22,400 nt of DNA, taken from positions 12,501 to 34,900 of the forward strand of contig JAHBMJ010000895.1 of assembly GCA_018398765.1 (NCBI GenBank), written 5' to 3'. Positions 1 to 10,404 of the stretch are shown here, in pieces (the stretch's first letter is position 1; every line of letters begins with the position of its first letter). The DNA is from Chromera velia. Lineage: Eukaryota; Sar; Chromeraceae. The notes beneath the pieces were generated by a model. The model saw only the letters and a program-made list of their open reading frames with translations, searched no databases and was not told the DNA's origin. The position numbers and the translations under genes are program-made.

Positions 1-60
1 TCATCAGAACCTTAATTCTGAACAAACCTCCAGGCGCACCCCGATTCTTTCTGCTTGCAG

Positions 61-1538
61 AGTTGCGGAACAAACTGCGAAACTGTCATGCAGTCCTCAG
101 ATGTGTTGTCATGGTCAGTCAGCTTCTTCCCCTCTTTGCTGCTTCATTTAATGGAGTCAGCCGAGTCTCTCTCTCATGCACTCATTCTTCTTCAAGCTTC
201 AGGAATGAATCGGAGAGATCGCGAGTTTCATGTAAGACGTGTGTGTCTGTGTGTCTTTCTGTCCTTTTTACACTTTCTGTCTGGTCTTTCCTGTCACAGT
301 TTTGTTTTGGTTCTATTTTTCCCTCATGGATTGCTGCTTCGGAATGATCATTCCCTTAATGCTTCCTTCCTTCAGCTCCGACGGGAGAAAGGCCTCCTGA
401 ACGCCCTCTTCTCAAATCGACTGATGAAAGACGCTGAGGTCGGCAGATGTCCTCCTATGGTTTCGGCAAAAGCAAAAGGGAGGCTGTTGTACTAAGGAGA
501 GAAAAAGTAGGGATTTTTGTTTTCTGTTGAGCTTGGAACTGGCCGCTCTACTTTTGTTTTGCGCGAGCTTCTCTAAAGTTTATTGTGGGACTCGGGCGTC
601 ATTTTATTGTTTCCGAGTATCCATGGCTTCAGACTTTGCGTCAATGGCTTCAGGCTGAGAAAAAAAGCAAGAAGAAACTCGACTCTTTCCGCTGTTACAC
701 ACGAGCTGCTCACAGCGTTTCATTTGGCACTGTCAGACAGCCTCCGCGTTTCTCACTCTCCCCAACTACTCAGCCTTCGTGTTACACTCTCTTTCTCTGC
801 CTTCGTGCGTGCATCTACTATGTGTATGCGAATATTTACATGTATGTGCGTGTGTCCCCTCTCCTCCTCCCTCCCTCTGCATGCAGAGTTGTCAACTTCT
901 GGAGACCCTCAGACGCGCCACGCGGGGCCTTGCGCAGTGCCGCTCTCCCGAATTGCATTCGCATGAGGCTGCAGTCTTCAGAGTTGCGGTCTGTCTCTTT
1001 TGTCTTTTTGTCGGCCCGACTCTTTCCTTTTTTGTTTTTTTCTTCTTTGTTTCTCAAGTGGCTTCTGCGGGGTTCCATGCATGATCTCTGATTGGTTGGC
1101 TCCACTCAAATGGATTTTCAAAGTTTCTGCAATGCCCGTGACTCCGGCAAGCTTTTTCTTTCGTGTCTTTGAGAGCCTGGAATATGCCTCTCCGTTCTCA
1201 TGATTCATCCGTTCTTTTCATTCAAGGCCTCTTGTGACTTCATTCATGACCTCCCTTCTTTTTCATCTCCTTTTTAGACCATCCCTCAGAGATTGTTCAC
1301 TCCCCCCCTTCCTTTGTGTGTCTCACTCCCTCAGAAGCTTCTCACCGCAGTCGAGGAAGACTTTCAACGGGTGGGTGTTTCGATTTCTGAGTGGAGGTGT
1401 CAAGAAATGACCCTGGATTATTTTCCCTTTCAGACCACTTCCTTCTGTCCCCAATGATCTGCTACAAAAAAAAACCTAACGTTTCTCGATCTCGTTCCTG
1501 TGCAGACCTTGAACCAAATAAAAAAAATTGTCCGCTGA
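61..1538 (+). CDS. 3' exons of an unrecognised small helical protein (5' end outside window)
   Basis: I do not recognise this gene. Exons proposed from splice signals and phase are 61-113, 203-231, 376-438, 654-731, 887-988, 1335-1370 and 1506-1538, with a TGA stop at 1536-1538. Acceptors are TTGCAG, CTTCAG, CCTTCAG, ATGCAG, CCCTCAG and GTGCAG; donors include CAT|gtaaga, ACT|gtcaga and CGG|gtgggt. After the first two exons all junctions are phase 0, and the reading stays open to the stop. The product is charged and helix-rich, with stretches such as NRRDREFHLRREKG, LLETLRRATRGLAQ and KLLTAVEEDFQR. It ends in TLNQIKKIVR. Exon 654-731 is the least certain, since skipping it keeps the frame. The sixth exon could instead start at 1278, which is also in frame. 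The longest intron, 989-1334, shows nothing else. The gene ends only 142 bp before the next start on the same strand. Confidence 0.5.
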
Positions 1539-1680
1539 GTTCCCAAGTAATTCATTGGTAGTAAATGACCCACTCTTTGCATGAGCTTACTGATCGACAG
1601 ATCGTTCCCTTGCCATTGGTTTTCTGCAGAGAAGTTCTCTCTTCTCTCTTCTCGAGGCCAAACTGAGAGGAGATGCCGTC

Positions 1681-3923
1681 ATGGCACACGCGCCCGGCAC
1701 CCCCCCCGGCCCAGCAAGGGGGCCCCTCTCGCCCCGCAGCCCTGTGTCCATTGCCGATGGGGCCCTTGGGTCTCCTCGGACAAGGGGGGGCGGTGGGTGG
1801 CGTGGCCCTCGGAGTGTGTCCTCCGCCCCCGGTGCAGACCTAGAGGCCATTCTAGAGTCCCTCCCCTGTGGCTGTGGCCAGCATGCGACTGATGTGTCAC
1901 CCCGGAGGGGCTATTCGAGACGGATGGACTCTAAGGTTTCACTTTCGCGTCATGGGTCAGGGGTGAGCATGAGTCCTCGATCACCCCCGTCAGTTGTCGC
2001 CCTGTCGGCTTCTCTCTCACCTGCAGCCCGATTAGCACAATCATTAGGCCGGGCACACTCGCGAGTTTCCAATCATGTGGGAGGCGGGCGAGTTGGGTCG
2101 GTATCGCCGTCCCGGTCTTTGCATGAGAGCAGGAGAGACAGTGAGGGGGTGGAGGGGGGAGGAGGGGGGCTCAGGGACCCTGTTGTGATCACGAATCAGT
2201 ACAAGGGGTTCTTCTTGAGAGACTGCTGTAGCGCTGAGGTAGAGGGCTGGGTAGAAGGCGAAGACGAAGAGGAGTTGGATGATGCCGCATTGAATGTCAG
2301 TGCCTTTCTTCTTTTGTGTGGGTTTCTATCGTTTTGGTAGACCGTCTTTGTTAGTCAAAAAACAATTCGAAATGGTTTTGGATCTGCTAATGACGGAACG
2401 TTTTCTTCTGGATGGATGTGCAGAGTTTTTGCTGAAGAATTGGTTGAATAGGAGTCGCCTTGTGTTTTGTTGGATCAGTCTCCTTCCTTCTCTTCTTCCC
2501 AGGGAATGAAAAGGAGGCACTTTCCTCTCAGCTCTTTGCAGTTCCTTTTTTTCTTTCCTCTCCTATGAAACGGTTTATCTCCAACTGGAAATTCGGACCT
2601 ATCTGACTGTGCATCGACCCTTTCATTTGAAATGCCCAGTTTCCTTCTGCTTGATTTCACCTATGAATGTTTCCTTTTGCTTACTTTCAGCCGTGAATGT
2701 TTCCTTCTTTCAGCCATGAATGTTTCGTTCTGCTTGATTTCACCTATGAATGTTTCCTTTTGCTTACTTTCAGCCATGAATGTTTACTTGCTTGTTCTTT
2801 GATGCGACTACTCCCGCAGAAGATCGAGCTCCCCTCCCCGTACAAATACCAGAACAGCACTGCGAGTTTCTTTATCTCCCCGACAAATGCAACGCACCGT
2901 CTGTTGGAAGGAGTGCGGGTCGAGACCCCTCAGCTGAAGAAACAAAAACTCCGCCCTCCCCAAGGATACGGAAAATTGATGAAAGAGGCCCGAAGGAGAC
3001 GGCAGCAACAGCAGATGGAGCTGCAGAGAAAGACAGCGACAGAGGAACAACAAAGACACCAAGAGAGGACCCCAGGTGGAACACGTGGAAGATCGCCCCG
3101 AAGAGGAGAGTCGAAGTCGGCTCTTCTGTCGCCGTCGCTCTCTAGATCGCCGTCAAGAGGAGCAGGGGGGAGATTACAGGGAGGCGATCCCGAAGGCAGT
3201 CAATACAAGAAAGCGAGGGTAATCATTTCAGAATCACCCTCGCTTCACATGTACACGAGAGAAAAACAAAATACGGAAAATACTTTCAGCGCAGATCAAC
3301 GCACCTCCCATAGTGGTGGGGGTGCCCGGTTGACTAGCGCCACTCCTTTGTGCAACTCCTCCCGGCTCTTTCAGACCTCACTCAGGTCCGCAGAGCCCCT
3401 CCCCTCCTTTGCCCCCGCACCCCGTAGACAACAGTCTGGGTCGGGGGTCGCCTCGGCCTTTTCACCTTTCAACGCTTCAGCCTCAGCCGTCTCCGCTTCC
3501 GCCGTCTCCAGGCAGCACCAACGGCTGATCAACCCAGCAGGGACCACTCTGCACGCTTCAAATGCCGGGGCCTTCGAACGGTCCCCTTCATCTGTGGGAC
3601 GACCCCAATTTAGCCGGGGCCCATCAGGGGCCTCTGTGAGCATGCGTGGGCGGGGAGGGCCGGGGACCTCGCACGGAGTGTCTCCCCGGGGCCCTGCAGG
3701 GACGCTCTCCGATCAGGCGGCTGTGTGGAAGGCTTTGGAGACTGCGGGTCGCGCTTTTGTACGCAGGGATGTGGGGGGGTTGGAAGAGGATGCCGTGACT
3801 GACCTTAGGAGGACACAGAAGGCACAGACGCTCGGGAGGAGTCTGTCAAGAGATAAAAGCAAAAGAGCAGGAGGGGCGGCAGGGCCAAGAACAGTAGAAA
3901 TTCCAATTGCACGACGCGTATAA
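1681..3923 (+). CDS. Basic Ser/Pro/Arg-rich protein, two exons, unrecognised
   Basis: This is a two-exon gene. Exon 1 is 1681-2295, starting at ATG and ending AAT|gtcagt; exon 2 is 2820-3923, after a CCCGCAG acceptor, ending TAA. Both junction ends are phase 0, giving 572 residues. The N-terminal third is rich in Gly, Pro, Ser and Arg with many SPR/SP motifs. An acidic patch (EGEDEEELDD) lies just before the junction. After it come KIELPSPYKYQ and a strongly basic, Gln-rich helix (KEARRRRQQQQMELQRK) that could be a short coiled coil or nucleic-acid-binding segment. The rest is low-complexity Ser/Ala/Arg sequence. No catalytic domain is visible. A nuclear or RNA-related role would fit the composition, but this is only inference. 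The 524-bp intron holds an 83-bp tandem duplication. Upstream in-frame exons cannot be excluded. Confidence 0.6.
2647..2790 (+). repeat. 83-bp tandem duplication inside the intron of the 1681-3923 gene
   Basis: The segment beginning CTGCTTGATTTCACCTATGA at 2647 recurs at 2730, an offset of 83 bp. The second copy follows the first for about 60 bp and then diverges. Each copy contains the pyrimidine-rich acceptor-like string CTTACTTTCAGCC, and a shorter TTCTTTCAGCC lies between them. The intron therefore carries three near-identical decoy 3' splice sites upstream of the in-frame acceptor at 2819. Confidence 0.8.
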
Positions 3924-4514
3924 AATTATGAAGGGGATGCATGAATTTTAATCTGTCTTCTTTCTGCATGTCGACGTATCGAACGCTAAATCCTAAAGGC
4001 GATTTGCGGGCCAGTGGTGATCACGTATTTAAATGATTGATTATGATTGATTGATGATAAAAATTTTCGTCTAACTCTAAAAAATTTCAGATCTCTTTAA
4101 AGTATAACATCTTTAAACAAATTACTTTAATTTTTAAATTTCTATTTTGTAATTAAGTTATTTTTTATCAGTATACATTATAGTTCAATGTTCATTTTTT
4201 CTTTTATTCAATCGGAAAAAATAATACAATTTATTGAAAACACTAAAAAAGTTGTATAAGACTGCAATAAGGCTTTTGCTAGGGCTTTTGAATAAGCTGG
4301 TGAAACGATTGTAGAAGCCTGAACACGGGTAAACAGGCTACAGCTATCACAAACTAGATTTGACATAAGTTTACTAGTAAGTTAATTAATCAAATCGGCT
4401 GAAATCGTCATTTAAATCGGCTATAACACTGCTACTAAACAGCACGTACTGTTATTAATTGCTGGGATTCAACTGCACTCCAAGCTGCAGTCTGAGCCAG
4501 TCCGAGTCTCTAGT

Positions 4515-4532
4515 GTAGACTGTGCAGTCTAC
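4515..4532. repeat. Perfect short palindrome GTAGACTG-TG-CAGTCTAC
   Basis: Two 8-bp arms are separated by 2 bp. It sits in a stretch (about 4490-4570) where AGTCT/AGTC words recur many times, so it may be part of a decayed repeat rather than a functional site. Confidence 0.6.
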
Positions 4533-4586
4533 GCTTAGAGTCTAACTTATAAAGTCTAAAATAGGCAGTCCATGCAACATTATTAC

Positions 4587-4805
4587 AGTTAGGACTAGGC
4601 TCCCCATACGTAAAAAAATAAATAAATAAATTTGGATCAAAACTTGAATTAGTTTTTTTATTTTTATGTGTCAGCTGAGCTTTGAGCTTCGAACTTCAAG
4701 TTGAAGTGTGTCCTTCCAAAAAATAAATAAAAACATAAAAAGTAAAAGTGATTTTAACCAATTAACTTTTTAATTTTTTTACGTATGGGGAGCCTAGAGT
4801 TAGGA
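4587..4805. mobile_element. MITE 1: 203-bp non-autonomous DNA transposon with 8-bp TSD
   Basis: The element spans 4595-4797. Its two ends are perfect 25-bp inverted repeats (4595-4619 and 4773-4797) starting CTAGGCTCCCCATACG. It is flanked by the exact 8-bp direct repeat AGTTAGGA (4587-4594 and 4798-4805), as expected of a target-site duplication. The AT-rich interior encodes no protein, and an odd palindrome (ACTTCAA-G-TTGAAGT, 4693-4707) sits almost at its centre, so the whole element could fold back. An 8-bp duplication is typical of hAT elements and is also known for P and Merlin-type transposons. With no transposase present, the superfamily is an inference. Confidence 0.9.
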
Positions 4806-5194
4806 TTACCTAAAAGCTAAAGCATGATACTACATATTAGACTATATTATTATTATTTTATGATCCTATCTGCTCCAGTCTCACTGCATTCTCCGCATTT
4901 GCAAAACACTAACTGTTTCGAATTCCTTTGATTTCTATTGCTTTAATTATAGTTTAACTTTGAATAAGTTTAATTCTGTAAGATCTGACATTTTCTTCTT
5001 CTCTCTTGCTGGTCGGCGCGCATAACGCGAGTAACGCGTGATGCCAAGACTGAATTAACGCACGCATCGAATCATGGTACTACGCATGCAGTGTGCATAC
5101 ATGTGATGCGATACAGAAGCACATATTGAAATACAATTGAACTGACAGGTTGTCTGCATTCAATACATCTTGTAGAAAATGCAAAATGAAGAGA

Positions 5195-5452
5195 ACAGAA
5201 AGCTAGGCGCCGGCTAGAGAGAGAGAAAAAAAAAAAGATCCGCCAAAACTCTTTATTTTTTTTCTTTTTTTTTTCTGTATCAGTCAAACAACTGTTGTTT
5301 AAGTGTTATACAAGTGTTGTTTGTGTGTTGCACAACTGTTGCTAAGTGTTGTTCAGGGTTGAAAAGAAAAAAAAAAAAGAAAAAAAAAATATCTCCTCAA
5401 ATCGCTTATTTTTTTTCTTTTTTCTTTCTCTAGCCGGCGCCTAGACAGAAAG
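5195..5452. mobile_element. MITE 2: 242-bp non-autonomous DNA transposon with 8-bp TSD
   Basis: The element spans 5203-5444. Its ends are perfect inverted repeats of 18 bp (CTAGGCGCCGGCTAGAGA, at 5203-5220 and 5427-5444), continuing imperfectly into purine/pyrimidine tracts. It is flanked by the exact 8-bp direct repeat ACAGAAAG (5195-5202 and 5445-5452). The interior contains a near-duplicate of about 34 bp (around 5236-5270 and 5390-5425) and several CAACTGTTG-like words. There is no coding capacity. It shares the CTAGGCNCC terminus and 8-bp duplication length with the element at 4595-4797, so both were probably moved by the same type of transposase. Confidence 0.9.
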
Positions 5453-5877
5453 GCATTGGATTCACAGATTGCAGTACTACGTTAAGCATGAAGTGGGAGT
5501 TTGCTTTGTGTAGCTCTGAGCGCGCTCGTGTGTGTGTCACCGTGTTCTAACGGAGACTCAATTCATAAACGTTCACCTTCCGTCTACGGAGCTCGTCTAG
5601 TCTGCCAAGCTAGCGAACCTAACTTTCAATAACGCAGTCGCCGGTAAACCGCCTAGCCATCCCTCATTACTTTCATAAATATTTACTAGCATATTTAGTA
5701 TGATACTACTATAGGCTGGCTAGTATCGTGACGTAAACTGGATTATACTAGCATGCATCACTGATATTATGGATGCATAATGAATGACATTGCATGCATG
5801 AATTAATGCATCTTGTGCACACTCAGCAAAACATTCAGTACCATGCGTAGACCGTGTTCACGCCGCTGGCTCCAATG

Positions 5878-8800
5878 TTACATCAAAACGGTTGTCGGTA
5901 ACATGTCAGAAAGCAAGCGTCTCATTCTCTCGTCAAGATGGATCGCCGGATTGCGACGGAAATCCACGATCTCCAAGCTCGGCATGCGGTGCGATTGTAA
6001 AACTCTGAAAAGACTGTCGAGCACTGCTGAAGTCAACTGGTTCTGAAAGAAGTCCAGCTCCCGGAGGGGGGGGGGGCGTCGATTCATCCATGTCTCTGTC
6101 AGTGCCCCCACCCCCTCGTCTGTGAACTCTGTGTGCCTTACATCAAGCTTCCTCAAGGAGGGCAGCTTCTCTGCAACCAAAACCTCTGAGAGGGCCATGC
6201 CCCCCTGTACCCCCAGCCTGTTGTAAAAGAGGTCGAGCGTACGAAGGGAAGACAACCCACCACTGCCCAACCCCACACACAACGCATGGACCTCCTCAAT
6301 CACCCGAAGACCCCTCACATGAAGACTTTGTAATCTCCGGAGATGCCCAGAGCTCAGGGCTACTGAGAACATGCCCACTTCCGCTGCAGCGTTTGCGGTT
6401 TCAACACCACCAAAACTGATCTCTAGCAGTCGTGGTGCGATGACATGGGGAGAAGTGAGGGCAGCACTGAAAGTTTGCATCTCCGCCTGCCCGATCCCCG
6501 ACAGGTTTACTTTCAGATCCCTAAGGGAAGGGACACGTCCCCCAGTCACAAGGGCGGAGAAAGATTGTGCGCCCCCTGTTGAACATCGCAGTGAGAGGAG
6601 TGCTGGAAAGCATGCGGGCCCTCTGGCGAGGCCCTCTAGTAGGCCTTCAGTGGCCTGCAACATCCAATCATCCAACAATTCCAAAAAATTCAGAGAGGCC
6701 TCAGCGTGTGCTAGCGCCTGTCCGAACACCTCCCCCCCCCCCCNCCCCCCGGCTGAGGTAACATGGCAAGCTGACCTTCCGCAACCCCGACAACTTACCT
6801 CCTCGAACGACCTCCACAAATCCGGTCATTCCCAAATATGCATTTGCACCGTCCCGCAAAACGATGTCCACCATCACAGGAGGGTCTATTCTCCCTCTAG
6901 ACAAACCTTCGCAAAGGCTACGAAAGCTATGGTTGCACAGCCAATTTATTCTAACAGTCCGAAGAGAAGGGACCTTCCCGGTGCTCAAAACCTCCCCTAG
7001 AGCTTTACACCCCTCACCTGCCCACTCCGTCTCACCCTCGCCTCCCACACCACAATCCACACTCAGAGAAAGATCCCGAAGGAACGAAAAATGCCCCCCA
7101 CCCAAACCCTCTGCCAGTCCCCCTACCCCCTCATCCCCTTCCTCCCACCATCTGAGATCGAGCTTATGGAGGGAAGGACATCCCCCACCACCCAAAGCTA
7201 GTCCCAGTCCCGACACTGCCAACCCGTTCACGTTACACAGAGCTAGCCGAAAACTTACAAGCAACGACAACTTCCTTCCCCAAATGCCCGCTGCAAGGGC
7301 CCCAACCCCTTCTGTGGTATCATCATTGAACATGTCAAGATCTAGAGTCTGCAGGAGAGATACCTTACCTGTTGCCAGACTGCGACAGAGCCCCGCAAAC
7401 ACCTCACCTTTCATATCGTATCGAGACTGCAATGTCAAACATCTCAACTGAGACAGGTGCCCAGAAGTAAGGGCATTAGCAAGAGCAACAACCCCCTCTG
7501 GATTTGGATTCTGTGCAGAGCCCCCACAGGGGATGACGAGCTCTTCAAGAGACGGCAACCCCCCCACCCCCAAAGCACTTGCAAAGGCTGCCAACTGTTC
7601 AGAGCTCATCTGCCCTTGATACTCCCCACCAAGATCAAGCCGTCGCAGTTTCGGGAAACGACCTGGGACTGCAAAGGCGGCAGCGGACAACTGACTACCC
7701 GTGCCCTCACCCCCAATCTGCATGTCAAATAACCAATTCTCACTCAAATCAAGTTCCTCCAACTCTTTCAATGAGCCAGTGGAGAGAAGTTCGGAAATCG
7801 GAGCGGTGTCTATCAGTCCCGACGGCGAATGAGCCAGAAAATTTCTCTTCAGTATCAGCGCTCTCAAATGAGGTACAGCCTCTGCATTGACTGCAGATGC
7901 AAAGTGCTTCAACCCTGCCGGCCTCATCTCGTTCTCTGCAAGGTCGAGGGTCTGCAGAGAGGTCGTCTGCTTTGCTTTCAACGCTTCTGCTAATGCTTCC
8001 ACCCCCTCTGCTTTGGCCTTTGTTCGGGCAAGTTTGAGGGACTGCAGGGGGAGTGACTGCGGAGACAAAGAAAGGCCCCTCGCAAACGCCTTCAGCCCTG
8101 AAGGGCCCAGAGGGTTGTCACTCAAGTCAAGGCTCAGAAGAGACGGGAGCCATCCAAACGAGACGACGGAACCGAGCGCTTTCATCGACAGGGTGCGGAG
8201 TCTGTTCCCTGCATGCAGCCAGTAATGAGGTAGGGTTGGATAAAAAAGATGTGTGGAAGAGAGCAGTGACCAGCCGGAGACAGACAGAGATTGAGGGAGG
8301 TAGACAGGCAGAGAGGAATGCAGGTGCGGTACGTGCATTGGCTGCAGGTCCGAAAGTGGCTCATCACTTAATTTGGACAGCTGATGGGAGGGAGTGACGG
8401 AGACAAAAAATGGTACTCAGAAACGATCATGCAGTGGAATGGAGAGCGAAATTAAAGAGGAACGGAAAGAAGAAAGAGAGAACCCTTTTTCCTTTACCGT
8501 GTGCGTCTCCCCCAAAAGCAAAAACGTCCTCGGCAGAATGTTCGGACCGCCATGGAAAACTCCGACTGACTGACTGACTGACTGACCGCTCAGGTTCAGA
8601 TGCTGAAGAGAGCGGGGGAGCTGATGAAAAATGGCGGCAGCTGCCTCTCCAAGATCGCACTCTGCAGGCAGGCAGGCAGGCAGGAAGGCAGGCAGAAAAA
8701 AGGCGATGACGGAAGGAAGGAGAGAGGGAAGGGAAGGGATGCCGAATGTAATTGAATTTTGACACCGCGAGCATACATACGTACAAGCAGACAGACTATT

Positions 8801-10404
8801 GCGGGCTTGCCTGTCTGCCTGACGCACTTTCGAAAGATTCTGTCGTGCGTCTTCTTCTTCCAGTCGCGGCCGTCGGGTGTTGCTGTCTCCTTGCCAGCTA
8901 CGCAGGAAGTACTAATAAAAGGCCATCCAAGCAATGCGAGGCAAACGACTCACTGCTGAGGTTGAGAGTCTTCAGGCAGATTGAAGGCACCCCTCTTATC
9001 CCTGCAGCTCTCATCCTCAGGAAGTCGAGGAGCACGGGCAAGCAGGCGTCCCTGCAGACATGAGGACCTGCAGAGAGGGAGAGTGTGCATGGATGGAGGG
9101 AAAATACCTGTCTGTCTGCCTGCTGTCCTGGTTTCTTTGCGCCAACATTCTTCTTGCTGTCTTCAGTTGTCTTGGTGTCTTTGGAAAGAAGTTCATGTTC
9201 TATTAATAACATGCTCTTTTTGTCTCTGCCCATTCAAATAGGTTTCCCCCTTCTCTTCGATTCAACCAGGTTTCTCTCTTCTCTCGTCGAGAGAACAGAA
9301 AGTTCTCTTGTTCCCTTATGGCTTTCGGGAAAGGATCAGATCGGCGAGCGCAGAGAGGAGACGCACTGAGGAGACAGGAGGCGACCCTGCCTTTCTTTTT
9401 TTGCTTTCACAGATGCAGGCACGAGTACGGCGGCTCTGCTTCAGCAGCGAATGATTTTGCACGTTCTTCTCCTCCACTGACCGCATTTGAGCGTCTCCAC
9501 CACACCAGGCCCCGAGTGAATGGAATTCAAAAGGAACTTCAGCTTGCGGGCGCTCAGAGAGAAGTCTGCAGAAAGGGAAGTGAGAAATAAGAAGAGCAGA
9601 TAGCGTACGAAAATACTGAACGATCGACGGACAAGGCAAAATTGCAGAAGAGGGGATGGACGGCATGGATGCCAGAAGAGACTGCCCCGTAACTGCACAC
9701 CAGGCGAAAAGAGGCGCCCCACAACCAAAGGCTGCTCCAGAGAGGACGCACTCGAAGACTGCTGTCATTTCCTTCCAGTGATACCTCCACTCACCCGAAA
9801 GATCAAAGCTCTCGAGGGGCAACTGTGAGCGTTTCTGCAGTCAGAGAAAAGTGAGGAAGGCATGATTGGCGTCAAATGATCTTCTTACAGATTCCGAAAA
9901 AGTTTCCCCTGATTCGAAATAAAAAAGGCAATAAGTAAATTACGGCGACAAACAGAGCCACGCTGACCGTCTTGATGAACTCCAGAAAAAGCCACGCCTA
10001 GCCAAAGCCCCCTCTGTCTGAGGCAAGCTCCGATATCTTCTGCATCACAGGACGTTCGAGATGAAACATATTTTGAGAAAAGCTGCAAAGCGCCTAAAAA
10101 AGACATCACACAAGGGAACAAAAATTCACAAAAGCTCAAAGGAGGGACCCAACAAAGTGCAGTTGACTACGGGACAGCAGCAGACCTCAGCAGTAGGATG
10201 AGCGTGTCCAAAGAGCGAAGAGAAGACGTTCTCTGTCGATTCGCCGACGCTGTGCGAGTTCCCGTCGCCTGCGAGTGAAAACTCAGCGGAGACGGAAAAT
10301 CTCGAAAGCAAAAGTCAGACACAGAGAGGCAGTAAGAACGGAGACAAGATAGACGGCGACAAACCGGAATGGGGACTCTGGAGCCTCGCAGCTGATTCCG
10401 ACAT
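5878..10404 (-). CDS. Ribonuclease-inhibitor-type leucine-rich repeat protein, multi-exon, frame broken at a poly-C/N run
   Basis: Reading on the - strand, exons are 10404-10323, 10268-10186, 9834-9795, 9565-9482, 9067-8954, 8661-8587 and 8208-5878 (TAA stop at 5880-5878). All junctions match in phase; from the third exon on, every intron is phase 1. The last exon encodes some twenty LRRs of the form LPSLLSLDLSDNPLGPSGLK, with helices such as ALAEALKA, the pattern of RNI/NLR-type LRRs used for protein binding. Each small exon carries a repeat piece, e.g. LQHLNLSG or LKTLNLSS. No NB-ARC, kinase or F-box domain is visible. At 6732-6750 a C run containing N puts the two halves in different frames. 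Dropping one base there joins them, giving about 935 residues. The first two exons (start MSESAARLQSP) are tentative because the intron between them is only 54 bp. The 351-, 414- and 378-bp introns could hide further exons. Confidence 0.82.
6732..6750. other. Poly-C run with an undetermined base (N at 6744)
   Basis: Twelve C, one N and six C lie inside the last exon of the LRR gene. On the coding strand this is a poly-G run for a short Gly-rich stretch. LRR coding runs in one frame before it and another after it. The N marks an unresolved base call, so a length error is more likely than a true mutation. Confidence 0.9.

Larger units (their letters stand above)
3924..5877. other. AT-rich gene-free island between two convergent genes
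   Basis: Composition drops sharply to AT-rich just past the stop at 3923 and returns near 5880. No open frame in it looks coding. It lies between the 3' end of the + strand gene and the 3' end of the - strand LRR gene. It holds two short transposons with target duplications (4587-4805 and 5195-5452), an 18-nt palindrome at 4515-4532, and a group of GCATGC/ATGCAT words at 5751-5811. Confidence 0.8.

Noticed and set aside
8560-8700. GACT and GGCA short tandem repeats as features of their own
   Set aside because: They sit at the intron edges around the 8587-8661 LRR exon and are simple repeats of the donor and polypyrimidine/acceptor regions.
9885-10139. Possible membrane-spanning exon in the LRR gene (hydrophobic frame near 9900-9990)
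   Set aside because: The hydrophobic reading has a good donor-like GTAAGA but ends in phase 1, while the next exon (9834-9795) is open only with phase 0 entry. Direct splicing from 10186 fits the phase without it.
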